From contig JAFLUT010000005.1 of assembly GCA_022508665.1 (NCBI GenBank), positions 1-52,082 on the forward strand: a stretch of 52,082 nucleotides of DNA. Direction: 5' to 3'. Shown here piece after piece: positions 22,842 through 31,286 of the stretch (its first letter is position 1; every line of letters begins with the position of its first letter). Position numbers and translations under genes: made by a program. The DNA is from Prevotellaceae bacterium (lineage in GTDB: Bacteria > Bacteroidota > Bacteroidia > Bacteroidales > Bacteroidaceae). The notes below the pieces were generated by a model. It ran no database searches and was not told the origin of the DNA. It saw nothing but the letters and a program-made list of their open reading frames with translations.

Positions 22842-23843
22842 ATGGAAATAACAGTAATCATACCAGTAAAAGACAGGCGAGATTATATAGGAAAGACACT
22901 CGACAGCATAATGAAGTCGAGCGAACAGCCTACAGAAATCATCATCGTTGATAACGAAAGTACAGACGGAACTTACCAGTTCTGCGAACAATACATCAAG
23001 GACATACCCAACGCAACCTTGCTGAGGGAGACCTTTCCCGGAGCGGCGGCGGCACGCAACAAAGGGCTGAAATCGTGTAAAACCGACTGGGTATATTTTT
23101 TTGATAGCGACGACGAGTTCGACCCTGATTTTATCTCTGTATTGAACAGCCTAAATGTAGATGACTACGATATGATTGCCGTGCCAACAAAGATGCAGGT
23201 AAAGGGCAAAACCATTGTACGCAACTATATCCCGTCATCCGACCCACGTGTGCAGATTACCGCTGGAGTGCTTAACACGCAAGGCATGGTATTCCGTACA
23301 AGTTTCCTTAAAGACATCGGCGCATGGAACACTGAGTGCCGCATCTGGGACGACTGGGAACTCGGCTTACGCGCCATTCTTCACCAGCCTAATATCCTAT
23401 GGTATAAGGAACGAGACTTCCACCTTATCAATGTACACGACGATAGCATCACCAGCAAGAGTTTCTCGGAGAACTACAAAGCGCTCATACGTACTCTTGC
23501 CGTTGCGTTGACAGATCTACAATCCTCCATTTTGCAGCCATTGTCAAGTTACCATGCGCAGCATCTAAACTGCATATATCCTCACCTCGACCAACTCATT
23601 TATCCACTCTATTTGCGTACTAACATACTGCTCGGGAAAATGCAGCGGGAAAAGATGACATACAAAAACAAAAATTACAAATTAGCATCTAAGGCTTTGA
23701 AGATTTTCCGTAATGATCATTTTCACCCGACAAAGAGTCAGAAGCGAGTGGCAAATCTTCTCCGACTTTATACAAAATACGGTGGAAGAGGCACATGGCG
23801 AATAGCCCTTGCTATCTGTCAAGCAGAACACAAAAGCAGATAA
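22842..23843 (+). CDS. Glycosyltransferase family 2 protein
   Basis: A 333-residue GT-A glycosyltransferase. It begins MEITVIIPVKDRRDYIGKTL, the classic GT2 first strand. IIIVDNESTDGTYQ and GAAAARNKGLKSCKTDWVYF come next, then the metal-binding FDSDDEFD, and a WDDWELGLR motif near residue 168. The C-terminal ~100 residues are helical and basic, with no membrane helix. It is transcribed divergently from the GT4-like gene and ends in a strong bidirectional hairpin. Donor and acceptor are unknown. Confidence 0.88.
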   Translation: MEITVIIPVKDRRDYIGKTLDSIMKSSEQPTEIIIVDNESTDGTYQFCEQYIKDIPNATLLRETFPGAAAARNKGLKSCKTDWVYFFDSDDEFDPDFISVLNSLNVDDYDMIAVPTKMQVKGKTIVRNYIPSSDPRVQITAGVLNTQGMVFRTSFLKDIGAWNTECRIWDDWELGLRAILHQPNILWYKERDFHLINVHDDSITSKSFSENYKALIRTLAVALTDLQSSILQPLSSYHAQHLNCIYPHLDQLIYPLYLRTNILLGKMQREKMTYKNKNYKLASKALKIFRNDHFHPTKSQKRVANLLRLYTKYGGRGTWRIALAICQAEHKSR

Positions 23844-23853
23844 ATCTTCACAT

Positions 23854-23899
23854 ATAATAATCGCCTCGCAAACATGGTTGTTTGCGAGGCGATTATTAT
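23854..23899. terminator. Bidirectional terminator
   Basis: Arms ATAATAATCGCCTCGCAAAC and GTTTGCGAGGCGATTATTAT form a perfect 20-bp stem with a 6-nt loop and T-rich flanks on both strands. It lies between convergent GT2 and htpX. Confidence 0.88.
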
Positions 23900-23927
23900 T
23901 TCGTTTATTACAAAAACAGGCCTTTTT

Positions 23928-24929
23928 TCAGAACTGCTCCAAAATACGAATGCGTTCCTCTGTGCTTGGGTGTGTACTAAACAGCGACTGGAAGCGGTCG
24001 AAGAAGTTTTGGGCAAGTTTCTTTGGATGAATGATGAAGAGTTGCGCCACGTCTTCACGCTCCACATTTTGCAGTCCCGGGTTGCGGGATATTTTGCGGA
24101 GGGCAGAGGCGAGGGCTCTCGGGTTGCGTGTCAGTTCCGCACCGCCAGCATCTGCCATGAACTCTCGTTTGCGCGATATGGCAAAGCGTGTGAGCATCGT
24201 GAGGAAGTAGGCAATGGTGGCACAGATTATGGCAGCTACGATGACAATGATTGCTGCCGCACCGCCACCGTTCTTCTCGTTGGAACGGCGTGATGTCATT
24301 CCGCCCCACAGGAAAGCGCGGAGAATGCCACGGGTGAGGATGGTGAGCAGAGTAGAAAGGATGCCGACAAAGACTATGCTGATGATTACTACCTTTGTAT
24401 CGCGATTGCGGATGTGTGTCAGTTCATGCCCTATCACGCCTGCCAGTTCCTCGTCGTCAAGCAGGTTGATGATGCCAGTGGTCAGCGTGACCGTATAGGT
24501 CTTGTTGTTGATGCCCGAAGCAAAGGCGTTGAGTTGCGGGTCGTTGATGATGTTGATTTTCGGCATCGGCATTCCGCAAGTCATGCAGAGGTTCTCCACA
24601 ATGTTGTATATGCGCGGATTTTCCTTTCGTGTCAGAGGTCTTGCACCTGTGGCACTCCTTATCATCTGCACATTAAAGAAGTAGGCAATCAGAAGCCAAA
24701 TGCCGACAATCGCCACAGCCCACGGCACCCAACTGATCCAGATGTTGGTCACCATATCGACATCGAAGTATGTCTGCTCGTAGCCATAACTGTCGTAGGT
24801 GGTTTGGAAACCGAACACGCAGCAGAACACCCACAGCATGCCGAGGATGATGCAGGGGAACATAAGGATAAGCAAGATGCTATTCCTCGTGTTCTTCGCT
24901 ATTTGTGACTGTATGCCGATATACTGCAT
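23928..24929 (-). CDS. htpX: M48-family membrane metalloprotease, HtpX-like
   Basis: A 333-residue inner-membrane zinc protease. Two N-terminal hydrophobic segments (ILLILMFPCIILGMLWVFCC and AVAIVGIWLLIAYFF) precede the cytosolic catalytic site GVIGHELTHIRNRD (HExxH). Two more hydrophobic segments follow, and the third zinc ligand Glu lies in ISRKREFMADAGGAEL. HtpX degrades misfolded membrane proteins. The C-terminal HPSTEERIRIL is family-typical. The gene lies 15 bp downstream of lemA; lemA-htpX pairs are common in bacteria and suggest shared envelope quality-control function. Confidence 0.92.
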   Translation of the reverse strand: MQYIGIQSQIAKNTRNSILLILMFPCIILGMLWVFCCVFGFQTTYDSYGYEQTYFDVDMVTNIWISWVPWAVAIVGIWLLIAYFFNVQMIRSATGARPLTRKENPRIYNIVENLCMTCGMPMPKINIINDPQLNAFASGINNKTYTVTLTTGIINLLDDEELAGVIGHELTHIRNRDTKVVIISIVFVGILSTLLTILTRGILRAFLWGGMTSRRSNEKNGGGAAAIIVIVAAIICATIAYFLTMLTRFAISRKREFMADAGGAELTRNPRALASALRKISRNPGLQNVEREDVAQLFIIHPKKLAQNFFDRFQSLFSTHPSTEERIRILEQF

Positions 24930-24944
24930 TGTCTTCGTCTATTA

Positions 24945-25502
24945 TTAGAATTTTATTTCAGGGGCTTTCTCCACTGCTGCACGTTGCGATGCCTCTATCT
25001 CATACATCGCCTCTTTGTGGAAGCCGAATATGCCAGCCATGATGTTGTTTGGAAATGTCTGCACGGCGTTGTTCAGTTCGCGTGTGGCGGAGTTGAAGTA
25101 GCGGCGCACGGCTGCCAATTTGTTCTCAATGTCAGACAGTTCACCCTGCAACTGTAGGAAGTTCTGGTTTGCCTTCAAGTCAGGATATGCCTCAACAGAG
25201 ATTTTCAAGCCAGCAAGCGCAGAAGTCAGTTGCTGGTCAGCCTTTATCTTGTCGTCGATGCTTGTGGCATTGACTGCTGCCGAGCGTGCCGCTGTTATAG
25301 ACTCAAGCAGTTCTTTCTCGTGCGTTGCATAGCCCTTCACTGTGGCAACGAGTTGTGGCACAAGGTCGTAGCGCTGCTTTAGTTGCACGTCGATGTCGGC
25401 AAATGCATTCTCACGGTTATTGCGGAGTCTCACGAGGTTGTTATAGCCAGCAATAGCGAATAAGAGGAAGGCTACAACAATAAGAATAATGAAAAGTGTC
25501 AT
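24945..25502 (-). CDS. lemA: LemA family protein
   Basis: A 185-residue protein with one N-terminal transmembrane helix (FIILIVVAFLLFAIAGYNNL) and a long helical domain. The motifs NNLVRLRNNRENAFADIDVQLKQRYDLVPQLV, TYATHEK-like VKGYATHEKELLE, and RRYFNSATRELNNAVQTFP with a final FPNNIMAGIFGF are diagnostic. LemA proteins are membrane-anchored helical bundles of unclear function, often encoded beside HtpX or TPM-domain proteins, as here. A good -33/-7 promoter lies about 100 nt upstream, so lemA-htpX is a two-gene operon. Confidence 0.93.
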   Translation of the reverse strand: MTLFIILIVVAFLLFAIAGYNNLVRLRNNRENAFADIDVQLKQRYDLVPQLVATVKGYATHEKELLESITAARSAAVNATSIDDKIKADQQLTSALAGLKISVEAYPDLKANQNFLQLQGELSDIENKLAAVRRYFNSATRELNNAVQTFPNNIMAGIFGFHKEAMYEIEASQRAAVEKAPEIKF

Positions 25503-25598
25503 AGTTTTGTTAGTTTTGTTTATTGTTTTCTGTTGTTATCTGTATAGAACAAGGCGAGTGAGCCACCTGTCTGCCAAATGCTCATCGCAAAATCTATG

Positions 25599-25630
25599 CA
25601 AAACTATCAAAACTTTGTCTGCTTTCCAAA
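25599..25630 (-). promoter_or_regulatory. Promoter of lemA-htpX
   Basis: On the minus strand TTTG (25630-25627) and TAGTTTTG (25606-25599) are separated by 20 bp. Confidence 0.65.
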
Positions 25631-25680
25631 TTTCTTAATGTTTTTTCACACGAACAGACAAAATGTCTTGCTTTCAGAGG

Positions 25681-27639
25681 TCATTTGAAGAGTTTGTCAA
25701 TATCTACCGACATGCCGACGCTTGCAGTCAAGCCGATAGTCACAGGCGAATTGGCGTAGTAGTTCTTTGGCTTGTAGTTGAACAAGTTATCCAATGCGCA
25801 GTTGAGCGTTATTCCTTTTGCGAAGCGTTGCGAAAGAGCCAGTTTCCACAGGCTGTATGCGTCATAATGCCGTTCAGCCGATTGGGCAAGCAGGTTTGTA
25901 GTGTACTCCGTCAGAGTGCCTGCCGAAAGAAATCTGCCAGACAAAGCCACGTTCAGCCCATAGTTGTCGCAGAACTGGCGGTCGTAGTCCACTCTCCACG
26001 TGAGCGAATGCGGACGGCTGCTCGTCAGGTCGGGCTGCCCTTTCTCCACAATGTTTTTAACGAAAGCATACGACACCTTCGCCCCTATGCCATTGCTGTG
26101 TCGCACCTGCACATTGGCGTCTGCCCCAACGATTTTCTGGTTTGCCACGTTAGTGTACATCTGTCCGTATGCTTCGTTTCTCAACACCGTAGCAGTCGTG
26201 ATGTAGTTGTTGAAGATGTTATAATATCCCGTTGCAGTCAGGCAATAATGCAGATGGTCGCCCATTGTCCCATCGTTTGACCACGTGAAAGAAAAGTTGT
26301 GGTTGGTCTCGCACCTCAAGTTCTCATTGCCATAAATCATAAAGAGACCACCCATATAGAAGTTCATATACAGTTCCTTCAGCGACGGCGCTCTGAATCC
26401 CGAAGCGTATGATAGGCGGAAACTGTTACTGCCAGCCGTGTACATCCCTGCCACCTTCCATGTAGGCATACCCTCTGCTGCGGCTGAGAAATAGTCGTAA
26501 CGCAGTCCGCCAATCACCGCCAAATGCTCGTCAGGCGTGTAGTTCCATTGCACGAAAGCATCGTAACTATTCTGAGAATGAGAGTTTTCGTTGTCAGAGA
26601 ACTGGTAAGACATGAGGTAGTCGTTCATAAAATCAACACCAGCAGTAAGGAGCGAATGCCATTCAGACATCTGCACATTATAGAGCATCCTCCCTATGTT
26701 TTGTCGGTTGGAATAGTCACGCACATCCCTTTTCGTCAGCGTGGCAAAGTCCGACTTGTCGTATTGGTCAAAACTGTATGCCACCTCCAAATCCTGCTGC
26801 TGATTGATAGCCCAGTTTCCCCTCACGCCATAATTGAGGTCGCGGTATCTCTCGTGCGAGAAAGTGCTTGAGTTTCGTTCGCGGAAAAAGTAACCTGCTC
26901 GTCCCGTAAGGCGCAGAACATCAGACACATCACATGTCAGCCGCTCCTTCACGTTATAAGTCTTGTTGGCGTATGCTGTAAGCAACGACGACACCTCTCC
27001 ACGCAGCGAAAGCGAGTCGGCATCAGTCATCTGAAATGTTGTCAGCGAATTGACCTTGCCCACGTTGAAGTCGGCACTTGCCCCATGCCTCCACTCCTTG
27101 TTCGCCCCCTCGTATCGAGAGTTTACATTTACAGTCCATTTGTCAGACGGCGATTTAGTGATAATGTTAATCACCCCGCCCATAGCCGCCGACCCGTAAA
27201 GCGTTGATGCAGCACCCTTTACGATTTCTATGCGTTCAATGCTCGCCATGTCAAGGCGTGAGAAATCAATGTTGTCTACCGATTCCCCTGCCATACGTTC
27301 GCCGTCAATCAAAAAGAGAATGTTATTGCCGTCATAGCCCCCCATGTTCAGCACCTGATGCCCCATGGAATAGGTAAACTCCAACCCCGGCAATTCCTGT
27401 TGAAGAATGTCCTTCACATTCGTCGCATCCACCTTCTTAATGTCCTCCGCCGTGATTACTCGCGTCACTATCGGAATGTCTTTCAAAGGCTTAGGCGTGC
27501 GTGTGGCAGTCACCACCACCGTTTGCAGTCCCAGCGGGTCGCTGTTCCACGTTGCTGTGCTGTCCGACGGTTCGCCCTCCGCCTTTGCCGTCGTTGCAGA
27601 AAGAAAAGCCGCTAATATATATATGTATAGCCTTCTCAT
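25681..27639 (-). CDS. TonB-dependent receptor, HmuR-like (haem uptake candidate)
   Basis: A 652-residue outer-membrane receptor. It has a signal peptide (MRRLYIYILAAFLSATTAKA), a TonB-box-like LQTVVVTATR, and a plug domain (DIPIVTRVITAEDIKK...DGERM, IERIEIVKGAASTLYGSAAMGGVINIIT) followed by a 22-strand-type barrel. It contains ASGFRAPSLKELY and then, 25 residues later, YGNENLRCE. These correspond to the FRAP and NPDL motifs of haem receptors such as P. gingivalis HmuR, with NPDL changed to NENL. The ATG at 27639 overlaps the stop of the HmuY-like gene (ATGA), indicating translational coupling. The in-frame sequence further upstream is not a signal peptide. Haem is the likely cargo, inferred from these motifs and the partner. 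Confidence 0.85.
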   Translation of the reverse strand: MRRLYIYILAAFLSATTAKAEGEPSDSTATWNSDPLGLQTVVVTATRTPKPLKDIPIVTRVITAEDIKKVDATNVKDILQQELPGLEFTYSMGHQVLNMGGYDGNNILFLIDGERMAGESVDNIDFSRLDMASIERIEIVKGAASTLYGSAAMGGVINIITKSPSDKWTVNVNSRYEGANKEWRHGASADFNVGKVNSLTTFQMTDADSLSLRGEVSSLLTAYANKTYNVKERLTCDVSDVLRLTGRAGYFFRERNSSTFSHERYRDLNYGVRGNWAINQQQDLEVAYSFDQYDKSDFATLTKRDVRDYSNRQNIGRMLYNVQMSEWHSLLTAGVDFMNDYLMSYQFSDNENSHSQNSYDAFVQWNYTPDEHLAVIGGLRYDYFSAAAEGMPTWKVAGMYTAGSNSFRLSYASGFRAPSLKELYMNFYMGGLFMIYGNENLRCETNHNFSFTWSNDGTMGDHLHYCLTATGYYNIFNNYITTATVLRNEAYGQMYTNVANQKIVGADANVQVRHSNGIGAKVSYAFVKNIVEKGQPDLTSSRPHSLTWRVDYDRQFCDNYGLNVALSGRFLSAGTLTEYTTNLLAQSAERHYDAYSLWKLALSQRFAKGITLNCALDNLFNYKPKNYYANSPVTIGLTASVGMSVDIDKLFK

Positions 27640-28346
27640 TTTGCAAACACAGGATATTTGTATGCCACAGTCATCCATCCCTTTGCCTGATAGCGGTCGT
27701 TGCTCATGTAATTGACCAACTGGATGGCAGCGTATGTGCCATCGGCAAATCGGTACAGCATCACGTTGTCACGCATCGTGTAAATCGGCGGCATGATAAG
27801 GTTGTCGGGCAATGTTCCGATGTTCACATCGAGCCACTTGCTTGCCTCCTTGTTCACATATCCCGGAGCATACACGAGATAAAGTTCAAGCATGTGCGAC
27901 ATATCCACGATTATCGCCTCCTCGCTGTATTCGTCCCTCACCCATTTCCCCTCGCTCGGCATGTCAGCCGACAGCAGAGCCTCTATGGAATGGTATGGAG
28001 TCATCATCACCTCCGCCCCGTTCGTCTTCACGTCATAGCGATGCAAGGCGAAATCCCACTCGTCGGGCTTCTCCGTCTCGCAATAATCCTCCATGCTGAT
28101 TTCCGTCGTGCAGATGCTTGGCTGGTCGGCATGCAGATTGATGTATATCCATTGCGTGTAACTCGTGGCATCTATATAATACTGCCCCGACCGCACACCA
28201 TCCGCAACCGTATGATACTCAATCCTCTCACCGCCATTCTCCGTCTCTTCGGCATCGTCATACAAGCCACCCATCATGTCACATCCCGACAGCACCCCCG
28301 ACAGGGCTACCGTCATCAATGCGACACAATGTTTAACTCTGTTCAT
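27636..28346 (-). CDS. HmuY-family lipoprotein (haem-binding candidate)
   Basis: A 236-residue lipoprotein: signal peptide with lipobox LSGC, lipidated Cys near residue 22. The body shows features of the HmuY family: EWDFALHRYDVKTNG near residue 98, then PPIYTMRDNVMLYRFADGTYAAIQLVNY and the C-terminal KGWMTVAYKYP. HmuY proteins sit on the outer-membrane surface, bind haem and hand it to a TonB receptor. In P. gingivalis the axial ligands are His; some Prevotella homologues use Met, and this protein has many Met in the candidate loops (VDMSHML, LIMPP, TMRDNVM). The ATG at 28346 is preferred to a GTG two codons earlier. It is coupled to the receptor gene. Confidence 0.83.
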   Translation of the reverse strand: MNRVKHCVALMTVALSGVLSGCDMMGGLYDDAEETENGGERIEYHTVADGVRSGQYYIDATSYTQWIYINLHADQPSICTTEISMEDYCETEKPDEWDFALHRYDVKTNGAEVMMTPYHSIEALLSADMPSEGKWVRDEYSEEAIIVDMSHMLELYLVYAPGYVNKEASKWLDVNIGTLPDNLIMPPIYTMRDNVMLYRFADGTYAAIQLVNYMSNDRYQAKGWMTVAYKYPVFAK

Positions 28347-28370
28347 TGCCACCTGCGGAGAAATGCCGTG

Positions 28371-28895
28371 TTACTCCTTTGGCTTGTTTTCGTTTTCAAA
28401 CACCTCGTCGAAATCGTCGGGGTTGAAATAAATCTTTGTGCCTCCCTGCATCATCGAAGGAATGTCAAGCACAGCCACCAATTTGCCGTTTGCAATAGTT
28501 CCTGTAAAGTCAGTAACATATTCCTTAGCCTCAGCATTGCTTGCCCCGCCACCGTATCGTGGTGCAACAACACAGTTACCCTCTCCTGCGAGCGAGTATG
28601 AGCCATCGGCATTCTTTGTCACCGACACCTCGTCATATATGAACTCACCCCATGTCTCGTGCAAGAAAGTCACAGTCGCCGTTTCGCTACCCTTGTTGGC
28701 AACAACAGTGATAGTCTGCCCAGCCTCAGCCATATACTTTGGCATATAAAAGAAACTGCCGTATATGCCCCCTGTGTACGTTCCAGCCACAGCCTCATTC
28801 GGCATCTTTACTTCGTCTTCATCGCTGCAAGAGGTGAAACCCAGTGCCATTGCAACCACCGCAATAATAGCGGTCAAAAATACTTTCTTGTTCAT
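28371..28895 (-). CDS. Calycin-like domain lipoprotein
   Basis: A 174-residue lipoprotein with lipobox FTSC at about residue 23. The body contains the pattern AGTYTGGIYGSF...AEAGQTITVVANKGSETATVTF, KNADGSYSLAGEGNCVV and TGTIANGKLVAVLDIPSM. I recognise it as the calycin-like (lipocalin-type barrel) domain common in Bacteroidales surface lipoproteins. It is first in the three-gene operon with the HmuY-like lipoprotein and the TonB receptor (24-nt gap) and so may be an additional surface ligand-binding component. The function is otherwise unknown. Positively identified are the lipobox and repeated TG.. strand pattern. Confidence 0.78.
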   Translation of the reverse strand: MNKKVFLTAIIAVVAMALGFTSCSDEDEVKMPNEAVAGTYTGGIYGSFFYMPKYMAEAGQTITVVANKGSETATVTFLHETWGEFIYDEVSVTKNADGSYSLAGEGNCVVAPRYGGGASNAEAKEYVTDFTGTIANGKLVAVLDIPSMMQGGTKIYFNPDDFDEVFENENKPKE

Positions 28896-28989
28896 GTCGT
28901 CTTGAATTATTTATAGTTTGTCGTTTTCGCTAATGTTATTTTCGTACAATCTTTCTCTATTTGCAAAACAGAGATTTTCTTTTCGGCTA

Positions 28990-28997
28990 CAAAGTTA
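28990..28997 (-). promoter_or_regulatory. -7 box TAACTTTG for the calycin/HmuY/receptor operon
   Basis: TAACTTTG on the minus strand, ~95 nt upstream of the first ATG. The remaining 28998-29206 sequence is AT-rich with only a small ATTGTAGAC/GTCTATACAAT inverted repeat near 29140 and no gene. No Fur-type palindrome was recognised. Confidence 0.5.
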
Positions 28998-29206
28998 CGC
29001 ATTCCCACAGAAACTTGCAATACTTAAATGTAAGTAAATACGTAATTTTTGTCGATGTATTCCAAACTTCTACCTCATTCCTCTATGACATTTCATCCAC
29101 ATTCTTTACTATCCTTATAATTATACAGCATAACATAAAATTGTAGACAAGTCTATACAATCCGCCAATTGTTTACGATTTGCTTGGGCAATAAAATAAT
29201 TATCAG

Positions 29207-29214
29207 TATTTTTG
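29207..29214 (+). promoter_or_regulatory. -7 box TATTTTTG for the unknown membrane protein
   Basis: TATTTTTG with TTGG at 29184-29187, a ~20 bp spacer, 35 nt upstream of the ATG at 29249. Confidence 0.5.
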
Positions 29215-29248
29215 CAATGGATTTCTCATATAAAAACAATTAGTGATT

Positions 29249-30100
29249 ATGATACACCATTTTTTATCGGCTGCACGTAGCGCAACAGAACACTTAGAAC
29301 AGATAGCAGAAAACACTGCTTTTACTTGGTTACCAGCAAAAGCGACATTAACTATCTCTATTTTAGCATTTATAGCAGGTGTCATATCTACCATATACAC
29401 CATTTGCACTTTCATCTCTCAAAAGAAAACAGAGCGTAACACAGGCTTATTGAACATGAGCGAACAGCGTAGGTTGCTGATTGAAATGATACGCCATTTG
29501 TATAGAAACATGGTAGTTTCATACAGCATAGCGGTGAAGATGAAAGCAAAAAACTTCATGGCCTATCCCTCTGAAGAACATCTAAAAAAGATGAGTGTTG
29601 AATTAGGAGACATACACCTAAATTTGTTCTACCGCTCTGACAAGGAACATCAAGAGATAAATAAGTTCTATATGGAAGTACGCAACTACAATATGGAACT
29701 TGATGTTATATGCGACCATTTCCGCAATCCATACATAGACACTGAGACGAAGGAGAGAGATTTGCGAACATTATGTTTCAAGTGCGACTATCTGACTATG
29801 CGCATAATAACAATTCTCAACCTCGTTGTATGGGGCGAAAATCAAGCAACACAAAATTGCTTCCAAGAGGCACGTGACATCATAGAAAAGGAAATCAAAG
29901 AAAAGAACTCTATGCCGGGTATTGCCTATACCAAAAACTTCAAGCCATACGACAACCAAAATTCTTTCTATGCCAAGGAACTGTTTGCCAATGACACAGA
30001 GAATTTCTTGAATGGCTTTAACGAAAATGTCAACCACGAATGCGGCACTAACAGCGAAGGTGCTGAGAAAATCCACATGATAACACTACGCCAGAGATAA
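29249..30100 (+). CDS. Unknown single-pass membrane protein with helical cytosolic domain
   Basis: A 283-residue protein. Residues ~32-57 (TLTISILAFIAGVISTIYTICTFI) form one transmembrane helix, followed by basic QKKTERN. By the positive-inside rule the long C-terminal part is therefore cytosolic. That part is helical and charged: SEQRRLLIEMIRHLYRN, AYPSEEHLKKMSVELGDIHL, FYMEVRNYNMELDVICDHF, TKERDLRTLCFKCDYLTMRI. I recall similar Bacteroidetes hypothetical proteins sharing the RHLYRN...YPSEEHL...LRNYN order, but no function. It is monocistronic, with its own promoter and a strong hairpin terminator. No catalytic motif was recognised. The ATG at 29249 is preferred to a GTG two codons upstream. 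Confidence 0.72.
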   Translation: MIHHFLSAARSATEHLEQIAENTAFTWLPAKATLTISILAFIAGVISTIYTICTFISQKKTERNTGLLNMSEQRRLLIEMIRHLYRNMVVSYSIAVKMKAKNFMAYPSEEHLKKMSVELGDIHLNLFYRSDKEHQEINKFYMEVRNYNMELDVICDHFRNPYIDTETKERDLRTLCFKCDYLTMRIITILNLVVWGENQATQNCFQEARDIIEKEIKEKNSMPGIAYTKNFKPYDNQNSFYAKELFANDTENFLNGFNENVNHECGTNSEGAEKIHMITLRQR

Positions 30101-30118
30101 CAAAGATTATCATAAAGC

Positions 30119-30171
30119 ATATTGCTAAAAAGCAGGTACGGAATTAACCGCACCTGCTTTTTTAGCAATAT
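30119..30171. terminator. Bidirectional terminator
   Basis: ATATTGCTAAAAAGCAGGT and ACCTGCTTTTTTAGCAATAT form a ~19-bp stem with one extra T, between convergent genes. Confidence 0.85.
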
Positions 30172-30187
30172 CTGTAAATCAACTTGA

Positions 30188-31219
30188 TTACCATATAGGC
30201 TTAAATGGCTCAGATTTAACCATAACATCATTGACACATCCATGAAGGTCTGTATTCTGTGTTGTGTCAATCTTCAGCACAGGCGCACCTTCGCTGAGGT
30301 CAAGACTACCCAACTCAATTCTGAACACAGAGAACTGATAAGCGAGTCCGAAATAGTAGATGAGATTTTTGCTGTCTGCCACACTACGCCACTGAGTAGA
30401 AGAAAGATTTGGCGACCCCTCCAACTCATAGCCCAACGGCACAGCCACATTGTTAAGCACACTCAGCACCTCTGCTGCTGCTGCCTTATAGTCAACGTTG
30501 CTTGGCACATGCTCGATAAAGAAGGATGCACGAGCAAAACGGTCGGGGCTGCGCACTGTTCCGGGCAAAGAGTTTGCACCTCCCACCTGCTTCCAGTAGT
30601 TGTTTATTGCTTGTATCTGTTCAAATGGTGGGTCATTAGTCAGCACACGGTAGTCACGTGAAACGAAAACGTCCAGTTTTCCATGCTGAAATTCCATAAC
30701 CAAAGTATTGCCCGAGCGGTCTGTAATTGCCCAATGCAGCGCTGCGGTAGTACCTTCGTCAAACGTCTCTCCATAGATGCCGAATTCATTCTCTTGCAAC
30801 CACTGATACACCTCGTCCACAGTTTCGAAATTGTCAAGGAAATAACTAACAAATACCGCCAAACTCATAGAACGCAATTTGCCGTCAGCAGATGTACGAT
30901 AAACAGAGCCTTTGCAGAACAGAGCGTTCATAATCAAGCCCTTCTCATTCATGCCCTCTGTCACACCTCCATCGTATGACACAGCCAACACCGAACCATA
31001 CTTTGACTTCCACTGATAGGTATTTCCCGACGGCATACCCTTCTTCTCCATACCCCTTGGATAAACATAGAGGTTAGTCGGGATTGGTGTACGCCAATCA
31101 AGAGTGCGCCCTACAAGTGTCAGACTGTCCTGCCCCAAGAAAACCACTCGTGAGCAAGAAAACGCATTGCCGCATCCGAGCAGCAAAGCGAACAAGAAAA
31201 GAAATAAACGATTTTTCAT
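30188..31219 (-). CDS. Exported Ntn hydrolase (linear amide C-N hydrolase / choloylglycine hydrolase family)
   Basis: A 343-residue protein. A signal peptide (MKNRLFLFLFALLLGCGNAFS) is directly followed by CSRVVFLGQDSLTLVGRTLDWR. The Cys after the predicted cleavage site is the N-terminal nucleophile, and Arg/Asp residues in GRTLDWR match the family. Others are YDGGVTEGMNEKGL, the oxyanion/Asn segment VLTNDPPF and the PGTVRSPDRFARA block with the conserved Arg. The family hydrolyses amide bonds in bile salts, penicillin V or N-acyl homoserine lactones. Substrate here cannot be told. Processing by signal peptidase would create the active site. The ATG at 31219 is preferred because it gives a compact signal peptide. 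Confidence 0.87.
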   Translation of the reverse strand: MKNRLFLFLFALLLGCGNAFSCSRVVFLGQDSLTLVGRTLDWRTPIPTNLYVYPRGMEKKGMPSGNTYQWKSKYGSVLAVSYDGGVTEGMNEKGLIMNALFCKGSVYRTSADGKLRSMSLAVFVSYFLDNFETVDEVYQWLQENEFGIYGETFDEGTTAALHWAITDRSGNTLVMEFQHGKLDVFVSRDYRVLTNDPPFEQIQAINNYWKQVGGANSLPGTVRSPDRFARASFFIEHVPSNVDYKAAAAEVLSVLNNVAVPLGYELEGSPNLSSTQWRSVADSKNLIYYFGLAYQFSVFRIELGSLDLSEGAPVLKIDTTQNTDLHGCVNDVMVKSEPFKPIW

Positions 31220-31286
31220 AATACATATTATAAACAAACACTAATTCTCTGCTTCTCACATTGTATTAAAGCGACAGCGACAATCG

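Noticed and set aside
20933-23843. Capsule or O-antigen locus
   Set aside because: Only three glycosyltransferases, no Wzx, Wzy, Wzz or ABC exporter, and separate promoters in alternating orientation.
28998-29206. Fur box or other iron-regulatory palindrome upstream of the HmuY-like operon
   Set aside because: Only a small bulged AT-rich inverted repeat near 29140 was found; it does not resemble a Fur-type palindrome.
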